From the NCBI GenBank assembly GCA_035570275.1, contig DATMNI010000372.1, forward strand, positions 1 to 14,273: DNA of 14,273 bases, given 5' to 3'. A program made the translations under genes and the position numbers. Positions 1 to 5,310 of the stretch are shown one piece after another (positions within the stretch are counted from its first letter, which is position 1; every line of letters starts with the position of its first letter). Under the pieces are notes generated by a model, which did no database searches, had not been told where the DNA came from, and was given only the letters and a program-made list of their open reading frames with translations. Source of the DNA: DATMNI01 sp035570275 (GTDB lineage: Bacteria > Acidobacteriota > Terriglobia > Bryobacterales > Bryobacteraceae).

Positions 1-163
1 GCAGGTGCAGAAACTGGCCCTGCTCGGGCGCCGTCTGCATCGACGCCTGCGCGTGGTTTTCGGTCTCTTCCCGCAGCCGTTTCAGCACCTCCGGCTCCCG
101 CAGGGTCACCTCGCGAATGTAGCCGGCCAGTTCATCGGTGATCGGTGTATGGGTTCGTGACAT
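1..163 (-). CDS. O-methyltransferase, caffeoyl-CoA OMT-like family (5' end only)
   Basis: Only the first 54 codons lie in the window; the gene continues past base 1. The protein starts MSRTHTPITDELAGYI and shows the pattern LREPEVLKRLREET followed by Met-x-Thr-Ala-PEQGQFLHL near residues 43-54. That N-terminal helix and the EQGQFL segment, which comes just before the SAM-binding loop, are typical of class I SAM-dependent O-methyltransferases of the caffeoyl-CoA OMT/OMT family 3 type. In bacteria these methylate catechol-like or other small hydroxylated substrates in the cytoplasm. The ATG at 163-161 has a GAGGG Shine-Dalgarno 5 nt upstream (169-173), which supports this start. The SAM motif and metal ligands are outside the window, so the exact substrate class cannot be stated. 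Upstream of it lies the repeat block at 191-485. Confidence 0.7.
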   Translation of the reverse strand, partial: MSRTHTPITDELAGYIREVTLREPEVLKRLREETENHAQASMQTAPEQGQFLHL

Positions 164-190
164 GCGAACCCTCAATTTTACCCCGCCGAT

Positions 191-232
191 TGTGGGGCAG
201 ATTGCCAATCTGCGGCGGATTGTTAATCCGCC
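191..232 (+). repeat. REP-like double palindrome, copy 1 (forward)
   Basis: TGTGGG is followed by two inverted repeats in tandem. The first is GCAGATTG-C-CAATCTGC (8-bp arms, 1-nt centre) and the second GGCGGATT-GTT-AATCCGCC (8-bp arms). The same order and spacing recur at 444-485, 2575-2627 and 8740-8781, always between genes. Confidence 0.8.
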
Positions 233-243
233 TGCGCGATGCG

Positions 244-340
244 GCAGCGGGCGAGCCCGCGATGCGGCAGCGAGCGAGCCCCGCGTTTGCTGCAGCGAGC
301 GAGCCCCGCGTTTGCTGCAGCGAGCGAGCCCGCGTTTGCT
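244..340. repeat. 24-25 bp tandem repeat, four units
   Basis: Units start at 244 (23 bp, divergent), 267 (25 bp), 292 (25 bp, identical to the previous one) and 317 (24 bp, one C shorter). The core reads GCAGCGAGCGAGCCC then CGCGTTTGCT. A degraded fifth unit may follow at 341. Unit 1 also contains the perfect inverted repeat GCGGGC-GA-GCCCGC. The units abut directly without spacers and are GC-rich, so this is not a CRISPR array. Confidence 0.8.
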
Positions 341-373
341 GCATTGCCCGAGGGGCTCGTCAAAGCGCGGGCA

Positions 374-392
374 GGCGGATTGCCAATCCGGC
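374..392 (+). repeat. REP-like half copy (single palindrome)
   Basis: GGCGGATTG-C-CAATCCGGC is the second palindrome of the REP-like family standing alone, with one arm altered near the end. It lies between the tandem array and the reverse full copy. Confidence 0.65.
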
Positions 393-443
393 GCACTCTC
401 GAGAGTCGCTTATGGAAGTTCGGCTGCGCGCCAACTCCCGGCG

Positions 444-485
444 GGCGGATTGCCAATCCGCCGCGGGTTAGCAACCTGCCCCACA
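444..485 (-). repeat. REP-like double palindrome, copy 2 (reverse)
   Basis: GGCGGATTG-C-CAATCCGCC is followed by GCGGGTT-AGC-AACCTGC and CCCACA. This is the reverse complement arrangement of the copy at 191-232. It ends 3 bp from the stop codon of the micro-ORF at 489-596 and could also serve as a 3' RNA hairpin for that transcript. Confidence 0.8.
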
Positions 486-488
486 CGC

Positions 489-596
489 CTACCGCGGCGG
501 ATTCGCGCGCCGATGCGTCCAGTTATGGATCGCCCACATCAATCCGGCCGCCAGGCCTAGCGCGATGAGAATTTCCGGAACATCCAAAGAGCCCAT
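489..596 (-). CDS. 35-aa single-pass membrane micro-protein, TatA-N-terminus-like
   Basis: The ATG at 596-594 opens a 35-residue frame: MGSLDVPEILIALGLAAGL, then MWAIHNWTHRRANPPR and TAG. An AGGAGA Shine-Dalgarno lies 7 nt upstream, with a TATAAT box further up (617-622). Residues 6-23 form one hydrophobic helix and the tail is basic (HRRANPPR), predicting a single-pass protein with a cytoplasmic C-terminus. The first ten residues resemble the MGSLGxPE start of TatA-family proteins. The FGPKKLPE-type hinge and amphipathic helix of a working TatA are absent, so it is not called TatA. Compositional resemblance could be chance for so short a protein. The strong initiation signals argue that it is expressed. 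It lies downstream of the oxidoreductase gene on the same strand but appears to have its own promoter. Confidence 0.5.
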   Translation of the reverse strand: MGSLDVPEILIALGLAAGLMWAIHNWTHRRANPPR

Positions 597-598
597 AA

Positions 599-622
599 CC
601 GAATCTCCTAATTCGGATTATA
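599..622 (-). promoter_or_regulatory. -10 box and SD-containing hairpin before the micro-ORF
   Basis: Read on the minus strand, TATAAT (622-617) is a perfect sigma-70 -10 box about 20 nt upstream of the ATG; a matching -35 at 16-18 bp spacing is weak. Directly after it, CCGAAT-TAGGAG-ATTCGG (616-599) is a perfect 6-bp inverted repeat whose 6-nt loop carries the Shine-Dalgarno. It could be an operator or an RNA hairpin that presents or hides the ribosome binding site. Confidence 0.5.
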
Positions 623-668
623 CGCCCTTTTACACTCAAACAGCAGCCCGTCGTCAATAACGCCGCGG

Positions 669-1709
669 TCAATACTTCACCCGCACCCACCGCCCATTCC
701 GCGCCGACCGATACCCCGCCTCCAGCACGCAGCTCACCACGTAGCCATCCTGGTACGTCTCCCGCGGCGTTTCCCCCGACCGCACGCACTCCACGAAATG
801 CCGCATTTCCGCCTGATAGCCGTACGTGAATGCCTCCTCCGGCAGCGGCTGCGTCCACCCAAAATCGATATCCGCCTTCTCCACCACGTACCCGGCGCTC
901 CGCGGAGTGAAGCTCCGGATGGGCGTCCCGCGCGTCACGTCCGTGAAGACCGAGCCTTCCGAACCGTGGATCTCATTGCGCAGATCGAGGCCGCCCCTGG
1001 TGGTCCACGAAAGCTCGCAATGCGCAATCCCGCCACCCGACATTTTCATCGCCAGCAGCGCGTTGTCCTCCCCTTTGGTGCGCGCGCCGTGAACCAGGGT
1101 GCCGGTCCACGCCATCGCCTCCACCACCGGGTCTTCCTTCCCGAAGAAATACCGCGCCGCCTCAATGCAATGCGGCGCCAGGTCGTTCATGGCTCCGCCG
1201 CCGGTCTTTTCGATGTCCCAGAAGTGCGCCCGGTGCGGCCCACTGTGCGATTCGCGCGACCGCACCCAGATCACGCGCCCCACGCCCCCGCGCTCGATGG
1301 TCTCCCTGGCCTTCACCACCGCCGGCGCAAACACCTCGGTCTCCGCGTACCCATGCAGCGCGCCCGATTTCACCGCCGCCGCCAGCATCCGCCGCGCCTC
1401 CGCCCGGTTGCGCGCCAACGGCTTGGTGCACACCTGGTTGCGCTTTGCCGCCGCCAGCGCCAGCGCAACCGGCAGGTGCGCTTCGTTCGGCAGCGCGATC
1501 ACGAACAGGTCGATATCGTCCCGCGCGATCGCCTCGCCGAGATCGGCCGTCGATTCCGCAACTCCCCACCGCACCGCAAACCGCCGCGCATGTGCCCGCG
1601 ACCGCGAATAGTTCAGCACCACCTGCTGCCCGTTCACATCGCGCAGCCCCTGCATGTAGAAATCGGCCACGAACCCGGAGCCGATCATCCCAATCGAAAT
1701 GGTCTTCAC
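669..1709 (-). CDS. Gfo/Idh/MocA family NAD(P)-dependent oxidoreductase
   Basis: The 346-aa protein has the usual length and two-domain layout of this family: an N-terminal Rossmann fold and a C-terminal alpha/beta substrate domain. The nucleotide-binding loop reads IGMIGSGFVAD (G7, G10, G12). The conserved KPL appears as CTKPLARN with Lys96. The DxxxH catalytic pair is in GGAMNDLAPH (Asp176, His180). Such enzymes oxidise or reduce sugars, inositols or related polyols in the cytoplasm; substrate cannot be read from sequence. The start is a GTG at 1709-1707 overlapping the TGA of the upstream dioxygenase gene by 4 bp (GTGA), so the two are translationally coupled and probably act on the same compound. 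The usual EKP is replaced by TKP here, a mild variation. Family call is firm; role is inferred. Confidence 0.9.
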   Translation of the reverse strand: MKTISIGMIGSGFVADFYMQGLRDVNGQQVVLNYSRSRAHARRFAVRWGVAESTADLGEAIARDDIDLFVIALPNEAHLPVALALAAAKRNQVCTKPLARNRAEARRMLAAAVKSGALHGYAETEVFAPAVVKARETIERGGVGRVIWVRSRESHSGPHRAHFWDIEKTGGGAMNDLAPHCIEAARYFFGKEDPVVEAMAWTGTLVHGARTKGEDNALLAMKMSGGGIAHCELSWTTRGGLDLRNEIHGSEGSVFTDVTRGTPIRSFTPRSAGYVVEKADIDFGWTQPLPEEAFTYGYQAEMRHFVECVRSGETPRETYQDGYVVSCVLEAGYRSARNGRWVRVKY

Positions 1710-2551
1710 TTTTGCGATTCCAGTCCGGCCGCGCTTTCATCCCTGGCCGCGTCCAGCCACCCCACCGCCGCCTGAGAATCGCCGAAGCGCTTGAGCCCGG
1801 CCTGCCGCACGGCTGAGTCGGGAACTTTGACCAACGGCGTGTACCGCGGGTGGTGCGACTCCTTATAAGGATTGTTGCGCGCCGCGTTGTAGCAGCAGAT
1901 CATCGACCAACGCGGCCGCTCCGACCGGTTCTGGTCCGACCGGTGCAGCAAATTGCAGTGGAAGAACAGCGTGTCCCCAGGCTCCATCTCCACATACACC
2001 AGTTCCATCCGCTTCAGCACTTCCGCTACGCGCTCCGCGTCCGCGCCCGCCTGGTCCCCCGTCAGCACGTGCTCCATGCGGCCAAGCTGGTGCGATCCGC
2101 GCACTACCTGCAGGCATCCGTTCTCGCGTGTCGCCCGATCCACCGCGATGGACGCGCTGGTCAACAGCGGAAACAGCACGCCGTTCTGATACCAGTAGCC
2201 GTAGTCCTGGTGCCACGCCCACGCCCCGCCGACGCGCGCGTCTTTCATGATCATCTTGGAGTGGTAGTGATAAACCTCGCCGCCCAACAGCTTTTCAGCC
2301 GACCCCACCACGCGCTCCGAGCGCGCCGCCATCCCGTAGATGGTGTCGCCCGGGTGGTTCCACAGCGACAGCCGCACCGTCCCACCCTCGCCATCGGCGC
2401 GCCCGAACGCGTGCGCGTCCAACGCCCGATCCTCCCGCGCCGCCCGCCCCAACAGTGCAATCTCATCCGGCTCGAACAAACCTCGCGCCAGCACGTAGCC
2501 GTCTTCGTGATACGCGCGAACCTGGTCGCCGGTGATGGAGCCTGTGGGCAT
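1706..2551 (-). CDS. Phytanoyl-CoA dioxygenase (PhyH) family oxygenase
   Basis: The predicted protein is 281 aa. It carries the Fe(II)/2-oxoglutarate facial triad: His114 and Asp116 in WAWHQDYGYWY, and the distal His203 in FHCNLLHRSDQN, with a downstream Arg in RPRWSM likely holding 2-oxoglutarate. The stretch ENGCLQVVRGSHQLG is the typical PhyH core. These enzymes hydroxylate small organic substrates using O2 and 2-oxoglutarate; many Acidobacteriota and Planctomycetota homologues sit beside sugar oxidoreductases. The start chosen is the ATG at 2551, giving MPTGSITGDQVRAYHEDGYV, which matches the usual N-terminus. The frame stays open upstream to 3166, but that part runs through a REP-like repeat and antisense-frame sequence of the methyltransferase gene, so it was rejected. 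No clear Shine-Dalgarno is visible. It overlaps the oxidoreductase gene by GTGA. Confidence 0.88.
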   Translation of the reverse strand: MPTGSITGDQVRAYHEDGYVLARGLFEPDEIALLGRAAREDRALDAHAFGRADGEGGTVRLSLWNHPGDTIYGMAARSERVVGSAEKLLGGEVYHYHSKMIMKDARVGGAWAWHQDYGYWYQNGVLFPLLTSASIAVDRATRENGCLQVVRGSHQLGRMEHVLTGDQAGADAERVAEVLKRMELVYVEMEPGDTLFFHCNLLHRSDQNRSERPRWSMICCYNAARNNPYKESHHPRYTPLVKVPDSAVRQAGLKRFGDSQAAVGWLDAARDESAAGLESQK

Positions 2552-2574
2552 GACGTAAGAAAGTATATCCCTGT

Positions 2575-2627
2575 TGTGGGACAGGTTGCCAACCGGTTGC
2601 CAACCTGGGGCGGATTGGCAATCCGCC
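2575..2627 (+). repeat. REP-like double palindrome, copy 3 (forward, expanded)
   Basis: TGTGGGACAGGTTGCCAACC is followed by an extra GGTTGCCAACC unit and then GGCGGATTG-G-CAATCCGCC. The first palindrome is thus partly duplicated compared with the other copies. It sits between the methyltransferase stop (2656) and the dioxygenase start (2551). In a minus-strand transcript it could form a processing or attenuating hairpin. Confidence 0.75.
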
Positions 2628-2655
2628 TGCTTGCTGCCCTGAAGCGCCCGCCTGT

Positions 2656-3267
2656 TCAGCCGTTTTTCCGTACGACCCACGTGGTCATGCAGCGTTGATT
2701 CTGCACCACGGTTGTCTTCAACGGGTCGGCCAACTGCCCGCCCAACTCTTCCGTGAGCTTGACCAGCAGAGCTTCGTCCACCAGGTAGCGATCCGACCCG
2801 TCGGGCAACCGAAAGCGGCGTCCCGCGATGCGCCGCATCTGCTGCTCCATTCCAATCGAGGATGCCAGCCTGCAGAACAGGAGGCCACCCGGCTTCAAGG
2901 CTCGCCACGTGCCGTGCAGCATGGCTTGAAACTGTTCGTCGCCGCTCGCAAAATGCAGGACGGCGCTCGACAGCACAAGGTCCGCGAACTCGCTTGGAAA
3001 CGACATTTCTTCGATGTTTTCCGCGCGAAAGTTCCCCGCCGGGAGGGCCGGCGCCAGCGATGCCGCCAGGCGCCGTACGCTCTCCACGGCCTGCGGATTT
3101 GCGTCCAAGGCGAAAACTTCGTAGCCCTCTCTGAGGAAATAAACCAGGTTGCGGCCTGACCCGCACCCCGCGTCGAAGATCCGCGTCCCCGGCGCCATGC
3201 GGCCACGGAGGAGTTGGTCAAAGAGGTAAATGTCGATCTGGCCGAATTGCTCCTGAAGGCCGGGCAT
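2656..3267 (-). CDS. Class I SAM-dependent methyltransferase
   Basis: The 203-aa protein shows the SAM-binding motif I FDAGCGSGRN (Asp32 to Asn40), the acidic motif II residue in FALDANP (Asp55), motif III-like NIEEMSF, and a motif IV/V region ADLVLSSAVLHF followed by ALKPGGLLFCRL. This is a complete small Methyltransf_11/25-type domain, with a C-terminal part (residues 150-200) that ends in a strand-rich VVQNQRCMTTWVVRK. The target cannot be deduced; small size and the N-terminal layout vaguely recall TehB-like enzymes. The ATG at 3267 is the only sensible start, without a strong Shine-Dalgarno. The next gene in the same direction is the dioxygenase, 104 bp away with a REP-like repeat in between, so co-transcription is possible but unproven. 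Confidence 0.87.
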   Translation of the reverse strand: MPGLQEQFGQIDIYLFDQLLRGRMAPGTRIFDAGCGSGRNLVYFLREGYEVFALDANPQAVESVRRLAASLAPALPAGNFRAENIEEMSFPSEFADLVLSSAVLHFASGDEQFQAMLHGTWRALKPGGLLFCRLASSIGMEQQMRRIAGRRFRLPDGSDRYLVDEALLVKLTEELGGQLADPLKTTVVQNQRCMTTWVVRKNG

Positions 3268-3292
3268 GGATATGTACCGATAGTACCTTGAT

Positions 3293-3601
3293 GTGCGGCA
3301 GAGCTTTACCGGCCTTCTCTATCAGCGGCTGGACGCCACCTTGGTGGAGTACTTGAGCGCCTTGCGAGAAGCGCCTTTCCCAGTAAGCCGCGCGAGATTA
3401 GCCATTCGGCTCTGGCCGGAAGAACTGGACGTGTCGAGGGTTCCCTCAATTGCGGCGAAATACTGCCGCCTTTACGAAAGGCAGCCACGATCTGACGCCC
3501 CGCCTTTCCCGTGCTACGAGGACAGCGCGGGCGAGGTTTGCGTCATGGAAGACGAAGCGCCGCCTTACCGTTTACGAGCAGGAAAGAATAACTGGGAGTA
3601 G
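3293..3601 (+). CDS. Hypothetical protein, 102 aa, weakly supported
   Basis: A GTG at 3293 opens a 102-codon frame ending TAG at 3601; an in-frame TAG at 3281 means no longer version exists. The translation is not low-complexity (it includes LLYQRLDATLVEYLSALREA and LWPEELDVSRVPSIAAKYC) and looks soluble, with two predicted helices and an acidic C-terminal half. I recognise no family. Against it: third-position GC is lower than in neighbouring genes, there is no clear Shine-Dalgarno, and the start is only 25 bp from the divergent methyltransferase start. It may be a real small gene, a decayed remnant or a chance frame. Confidence 0.35.
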   Translation: MRQSFTGLLYQRLDATLVEYLSALREAPFPVSRARLAIRLWPEELDVSRVPSIAAKYCRLYERQPRSDAPPFPCYEDSAGEVCVMEDEAPPYRLRAGKNNWE

Positions 3602-3856
3602 GGATCTAACAGCGCTGCGCGACTCGTTCCTCCATCGTCCTGAAAATCTCGCGCCCACCATGGCCGGTGGTTTTGCCCCCAGTGTTTCAAACCCCGTGGC
3701 ACGGCAGGTGTGGCAGCCTATTGCGGTCTCCAAATCCCGAATCGGAAGCCCGGCGACGCGCCATGTACCAGACACCGGTTTGTGACTTTGCACCCGGCCA
3801 GGAGTCTCTTTCACCGGCACCAGCCACCGATATCCGGCATCCGTCCACCTGATACC

Positions 3857-4660
3857 ATGAAGACAACACGCTTGATCGACACGATTCCAGACATCCTGGC
3901 CCGTATTGTCGTCAAAAAACGCGAGGAACTTGCTCGCGGCGTCCCTCCAACGGACCAGTGGGAACGCGAGGCCGAGTTGTGTCTGGCCACCCGGCGCGAT
4001 TTCCGCGCGGCGCTCACCGCCCATGCGCCCGCCATCATCGCCGAAATCAAGAAGGCTTCGCCCAGCAAGGGTGTGCTCTCGGCGGATTTCGACCCGGCGG
4101 GGATAGCGGCGGCGTACCAGTCGGGCGGCGCCGCGGCAGTCTCGGTCCTCACCGACGAATCGTTCTTCCAGGGCAGCCTGCGCGATCTGGAGAAGGCCCG
4201 CGCGGCCGTCTCGCTGCCGGTCATCCGCAAAGATTTTACGGTCGCCCACAGCCACATCCTGGAAGCTGCAGCCCACGGCGCCGATGCCATTCTGCTGATC
4301 GCCGCCATCCTCACCGAGCGCGAAATCCGCGACTTCCGCGAAGCCGCCGCCCGCTACCGCATGACCGCGCTGGTGGAGGTGCACAACCGGCGCGAACTGG
4401 ATATGGCAATGGCGGCCGGTAGCGATGTGATCGGCGTCAACAACCGCGACCTAAGCACCTTTGAGGTCACGCTCGATACCTCGCTGCGTCTGGCGGAACA
4501 CATGCCCGCCGGCGCCGGCCGCGTCAGCGAGAGCGGCATTCGCACGGCTGCCGATATCGCCACCTTGCGCGCCGCGGGCTTCACGGCCTTCCTGGTCGGG
4601 GAGCATCTCATGAAATCGGGCGACCCGGCGGCGGCTCTTCGAAAGCTGGTGCTGGCGTGA
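3857..4660 (+). CDS. trpC: Indole-3-glycerol phosphate synthase
   Basis: The 267-aa protein converts CdRP to indole-3-glycerol phosphate with loss of CO2 and water, the fourth committed step of tryptophan synthesis. It is a single TIM barrel with the full catalytic set: Glu63 and Lys65 in IAEIKKASPSKG, Lys125 in IRKDF, Glu174 in LVEVH, Asn195 in GVNNRDL, and Glu225/Ser226 in VSESGI. The spacing agrees with well-studied archaeal and bacterial enzymes. The ATG at 3857 gives the usual N-terminal helix (TIPDILARIVVKKREELA). The frame is open further upstream, but that stretch is non-homologous. No Shine-Dalgarno is seen before the ATG. It is the first gene of the operon; trpE, trpG and trpD are not upstream. 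Its stop overlaps the trpF start (GTGA). Confidence 0.96.
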   Translation: MKTTRLIDTIPDILARIVVKKREELARGVPPTDQWEREAELCLATRRDFRAALTAHAPAIIAEIKKASPSKGVLSADFDPAGIAAAYQSGGAAAVSVLTDESFFQGSLRDLEKARAAVSLPVIRKDFTVAHSHILEAAAHGADAILLIAAILTEREIRDFREAAARYRMTALVEVHNRRELDMAMAAGSDVIGVNNRDLSTFEVTLDTSLRLAEHMPAGAGRVSESGIRTAADIATLRAAGFTAFLVGEHLMKSGDPAAALRKLVLA

Positions 4661-5310
4661 GTGCCAAGAATGGTGGCATCGTGAAAAACGGCGTAATCGT
4701 GAAAATCTGCGGCATCACCAACCAGGAGGACGCGGACGCGGCCATCGTCGGCGGCGCCACTGCCATCGGGTTCAACTTCTATTCCCGCAGCCCGCGCTAC
4801 ATCGCGCCCGATCGGGCGGCGGCGATTGCGTCAGCTCCCGGAATCCTCCGCGTGGGCGTCTTCGTGAATCAGGAAGGGGCACGGGTGGATGAGGTGGCGC
4901 GCATCGCTTCGCTCGCTGTGGCGCAACTGCACGGCGACGAGACGCCCGCCGATTACCCGGCGGCCGTGGCCGTCTGGAAAGCCGCGCGCGTAAGCGAGGG
5001 ATTCCGTTTCTCCGAGTACGAGCAACTGCCAGCCAATGCGCTGCTGCTGGATGGGGCGGCGGCGGAACTCTACGGCGGCGCCGGCAAGACTTTTGACTGG
5101 AGCCTGTTGAAAATGCACCTGGCCACCCACACCACCAGGCGCATCATCCTGGCGGGCGGACTGGATGCGTCCAACGTAGCGCAGGCAGTAGCGTTGGTCC
5201 ATCCGTGGGGCGTGGATGCCTGCTCCCGCATCGAAAGTGCGCCCGGCAAAAAGGACCACATCAAAATGAACGAGTTTCTCCAGGCGGCGCGGGCGGCGCT
5301 CGGCATATGA
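4657..5310 (+). CDS. trpF: Phosphoribosylanthranilate isomerase
   Basis: The protein performs the Amadori rearrangement of phosphoribosylanthranilate to CdRP, the step before TrpC. The (beta/alpha)8 protein shows the catalytic Cys18 in VKICGITN, the general acid Asp132 in LLLDG, the phosphate-binding GGAGKTFDW and AGGLDASNV, and the family ending SAPGKKDHIK. The usual DVSSGVE motif appears here as DACSRIE, with Arg replacing Gly. With the GTG at 4657 it is 217 aa and overlaps trpC by GTGA; in-frame GTG codons at 4681 and 4699 would give shorter forms beginning nearer the normal MVKICGIT start. I chose 4657 because of the coupling overlap, but the first 8-14 residues are uncertain. Its TGA overlaps the trpB ATG (ATGA). 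Confidence 0.94.
   Translation: MSAKNGGIVKNGVIVKICGITNQEDADAAIVGGATAIGFNFYSRSPRYIAPDRAAAIASAPGILRVGVFVNQEGARVDEVARIASLAVAQLHGDETPADYPAAVAVWKAARVSEGFRFSEYEQLPANALLLDGAAAELYGGAGKTFDWSLLKMHLATHTTRRIILAGGLDASNVAQAVALVHPWGVDACSRIESAPGKKDHIKMNEFLQAARAALGI

Larger units (their letters stand above)
191..485. repeat. Composite repeat block bounded by inverted REP-like palindromes
   Basis: This gene-free stretch starts TGTGGGGCAG at 191 and ends CTGCCCCACA at 485, so its two ends are inverted copies of the same roughly 42-bp double palindrome (191-232 forward, 444-485 reverse). A half copy sits at 374-392, and a 24-25 bp tandem array fills 244-340. Several open frames cross it, but they translate into low-complexity Arg/Ala/Pro-rich shadows and change frame between repeat units, so no gene is called. 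The arrangement resembles a MITE or a REP/BIME cluster. No transposase is present. Confidence 0.7.

Noticed and set aside
244..340. Possible CRISPR array
   Set aside because: Units of 23-25 bp abut directly with no unique spacers and no cas genes are nearby.
138..568. Several open frames of 87-140 codons over the repeat block
   Set aside because: They translate tandem and palindromic repeats into Arg/Ala/Pro-rich sequence, occur in several frames on both strands and have no family features.
798..1775. 325-codon plus-strand frame opposite the oxidoreductase
   Set aside because: Arg/His/Pro-rich antisense shadow; the minus strand carries a complete recognised protein.
1706..3166. Single 486-residue open frame covering the dioxygenase and much of the methyltransferase region
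   Set aside because: Only the part from 2551 has dioxygenase homology; the N-terminal half is an off-frame reading of the methyltransferase gene plus a REP-like repeat.
3450..3785. 111-codon plus-strand frame overlapping the hypothetical ORF at 3293
   Set aside because: No start signal, no family resemblance, and it runs into the gene-free leader before trpC.
3710..3856. Upstream extension of TrpC
   Set aside because: The known N-terminal helix begins just after 3857; upstream codons show no family resemblance.
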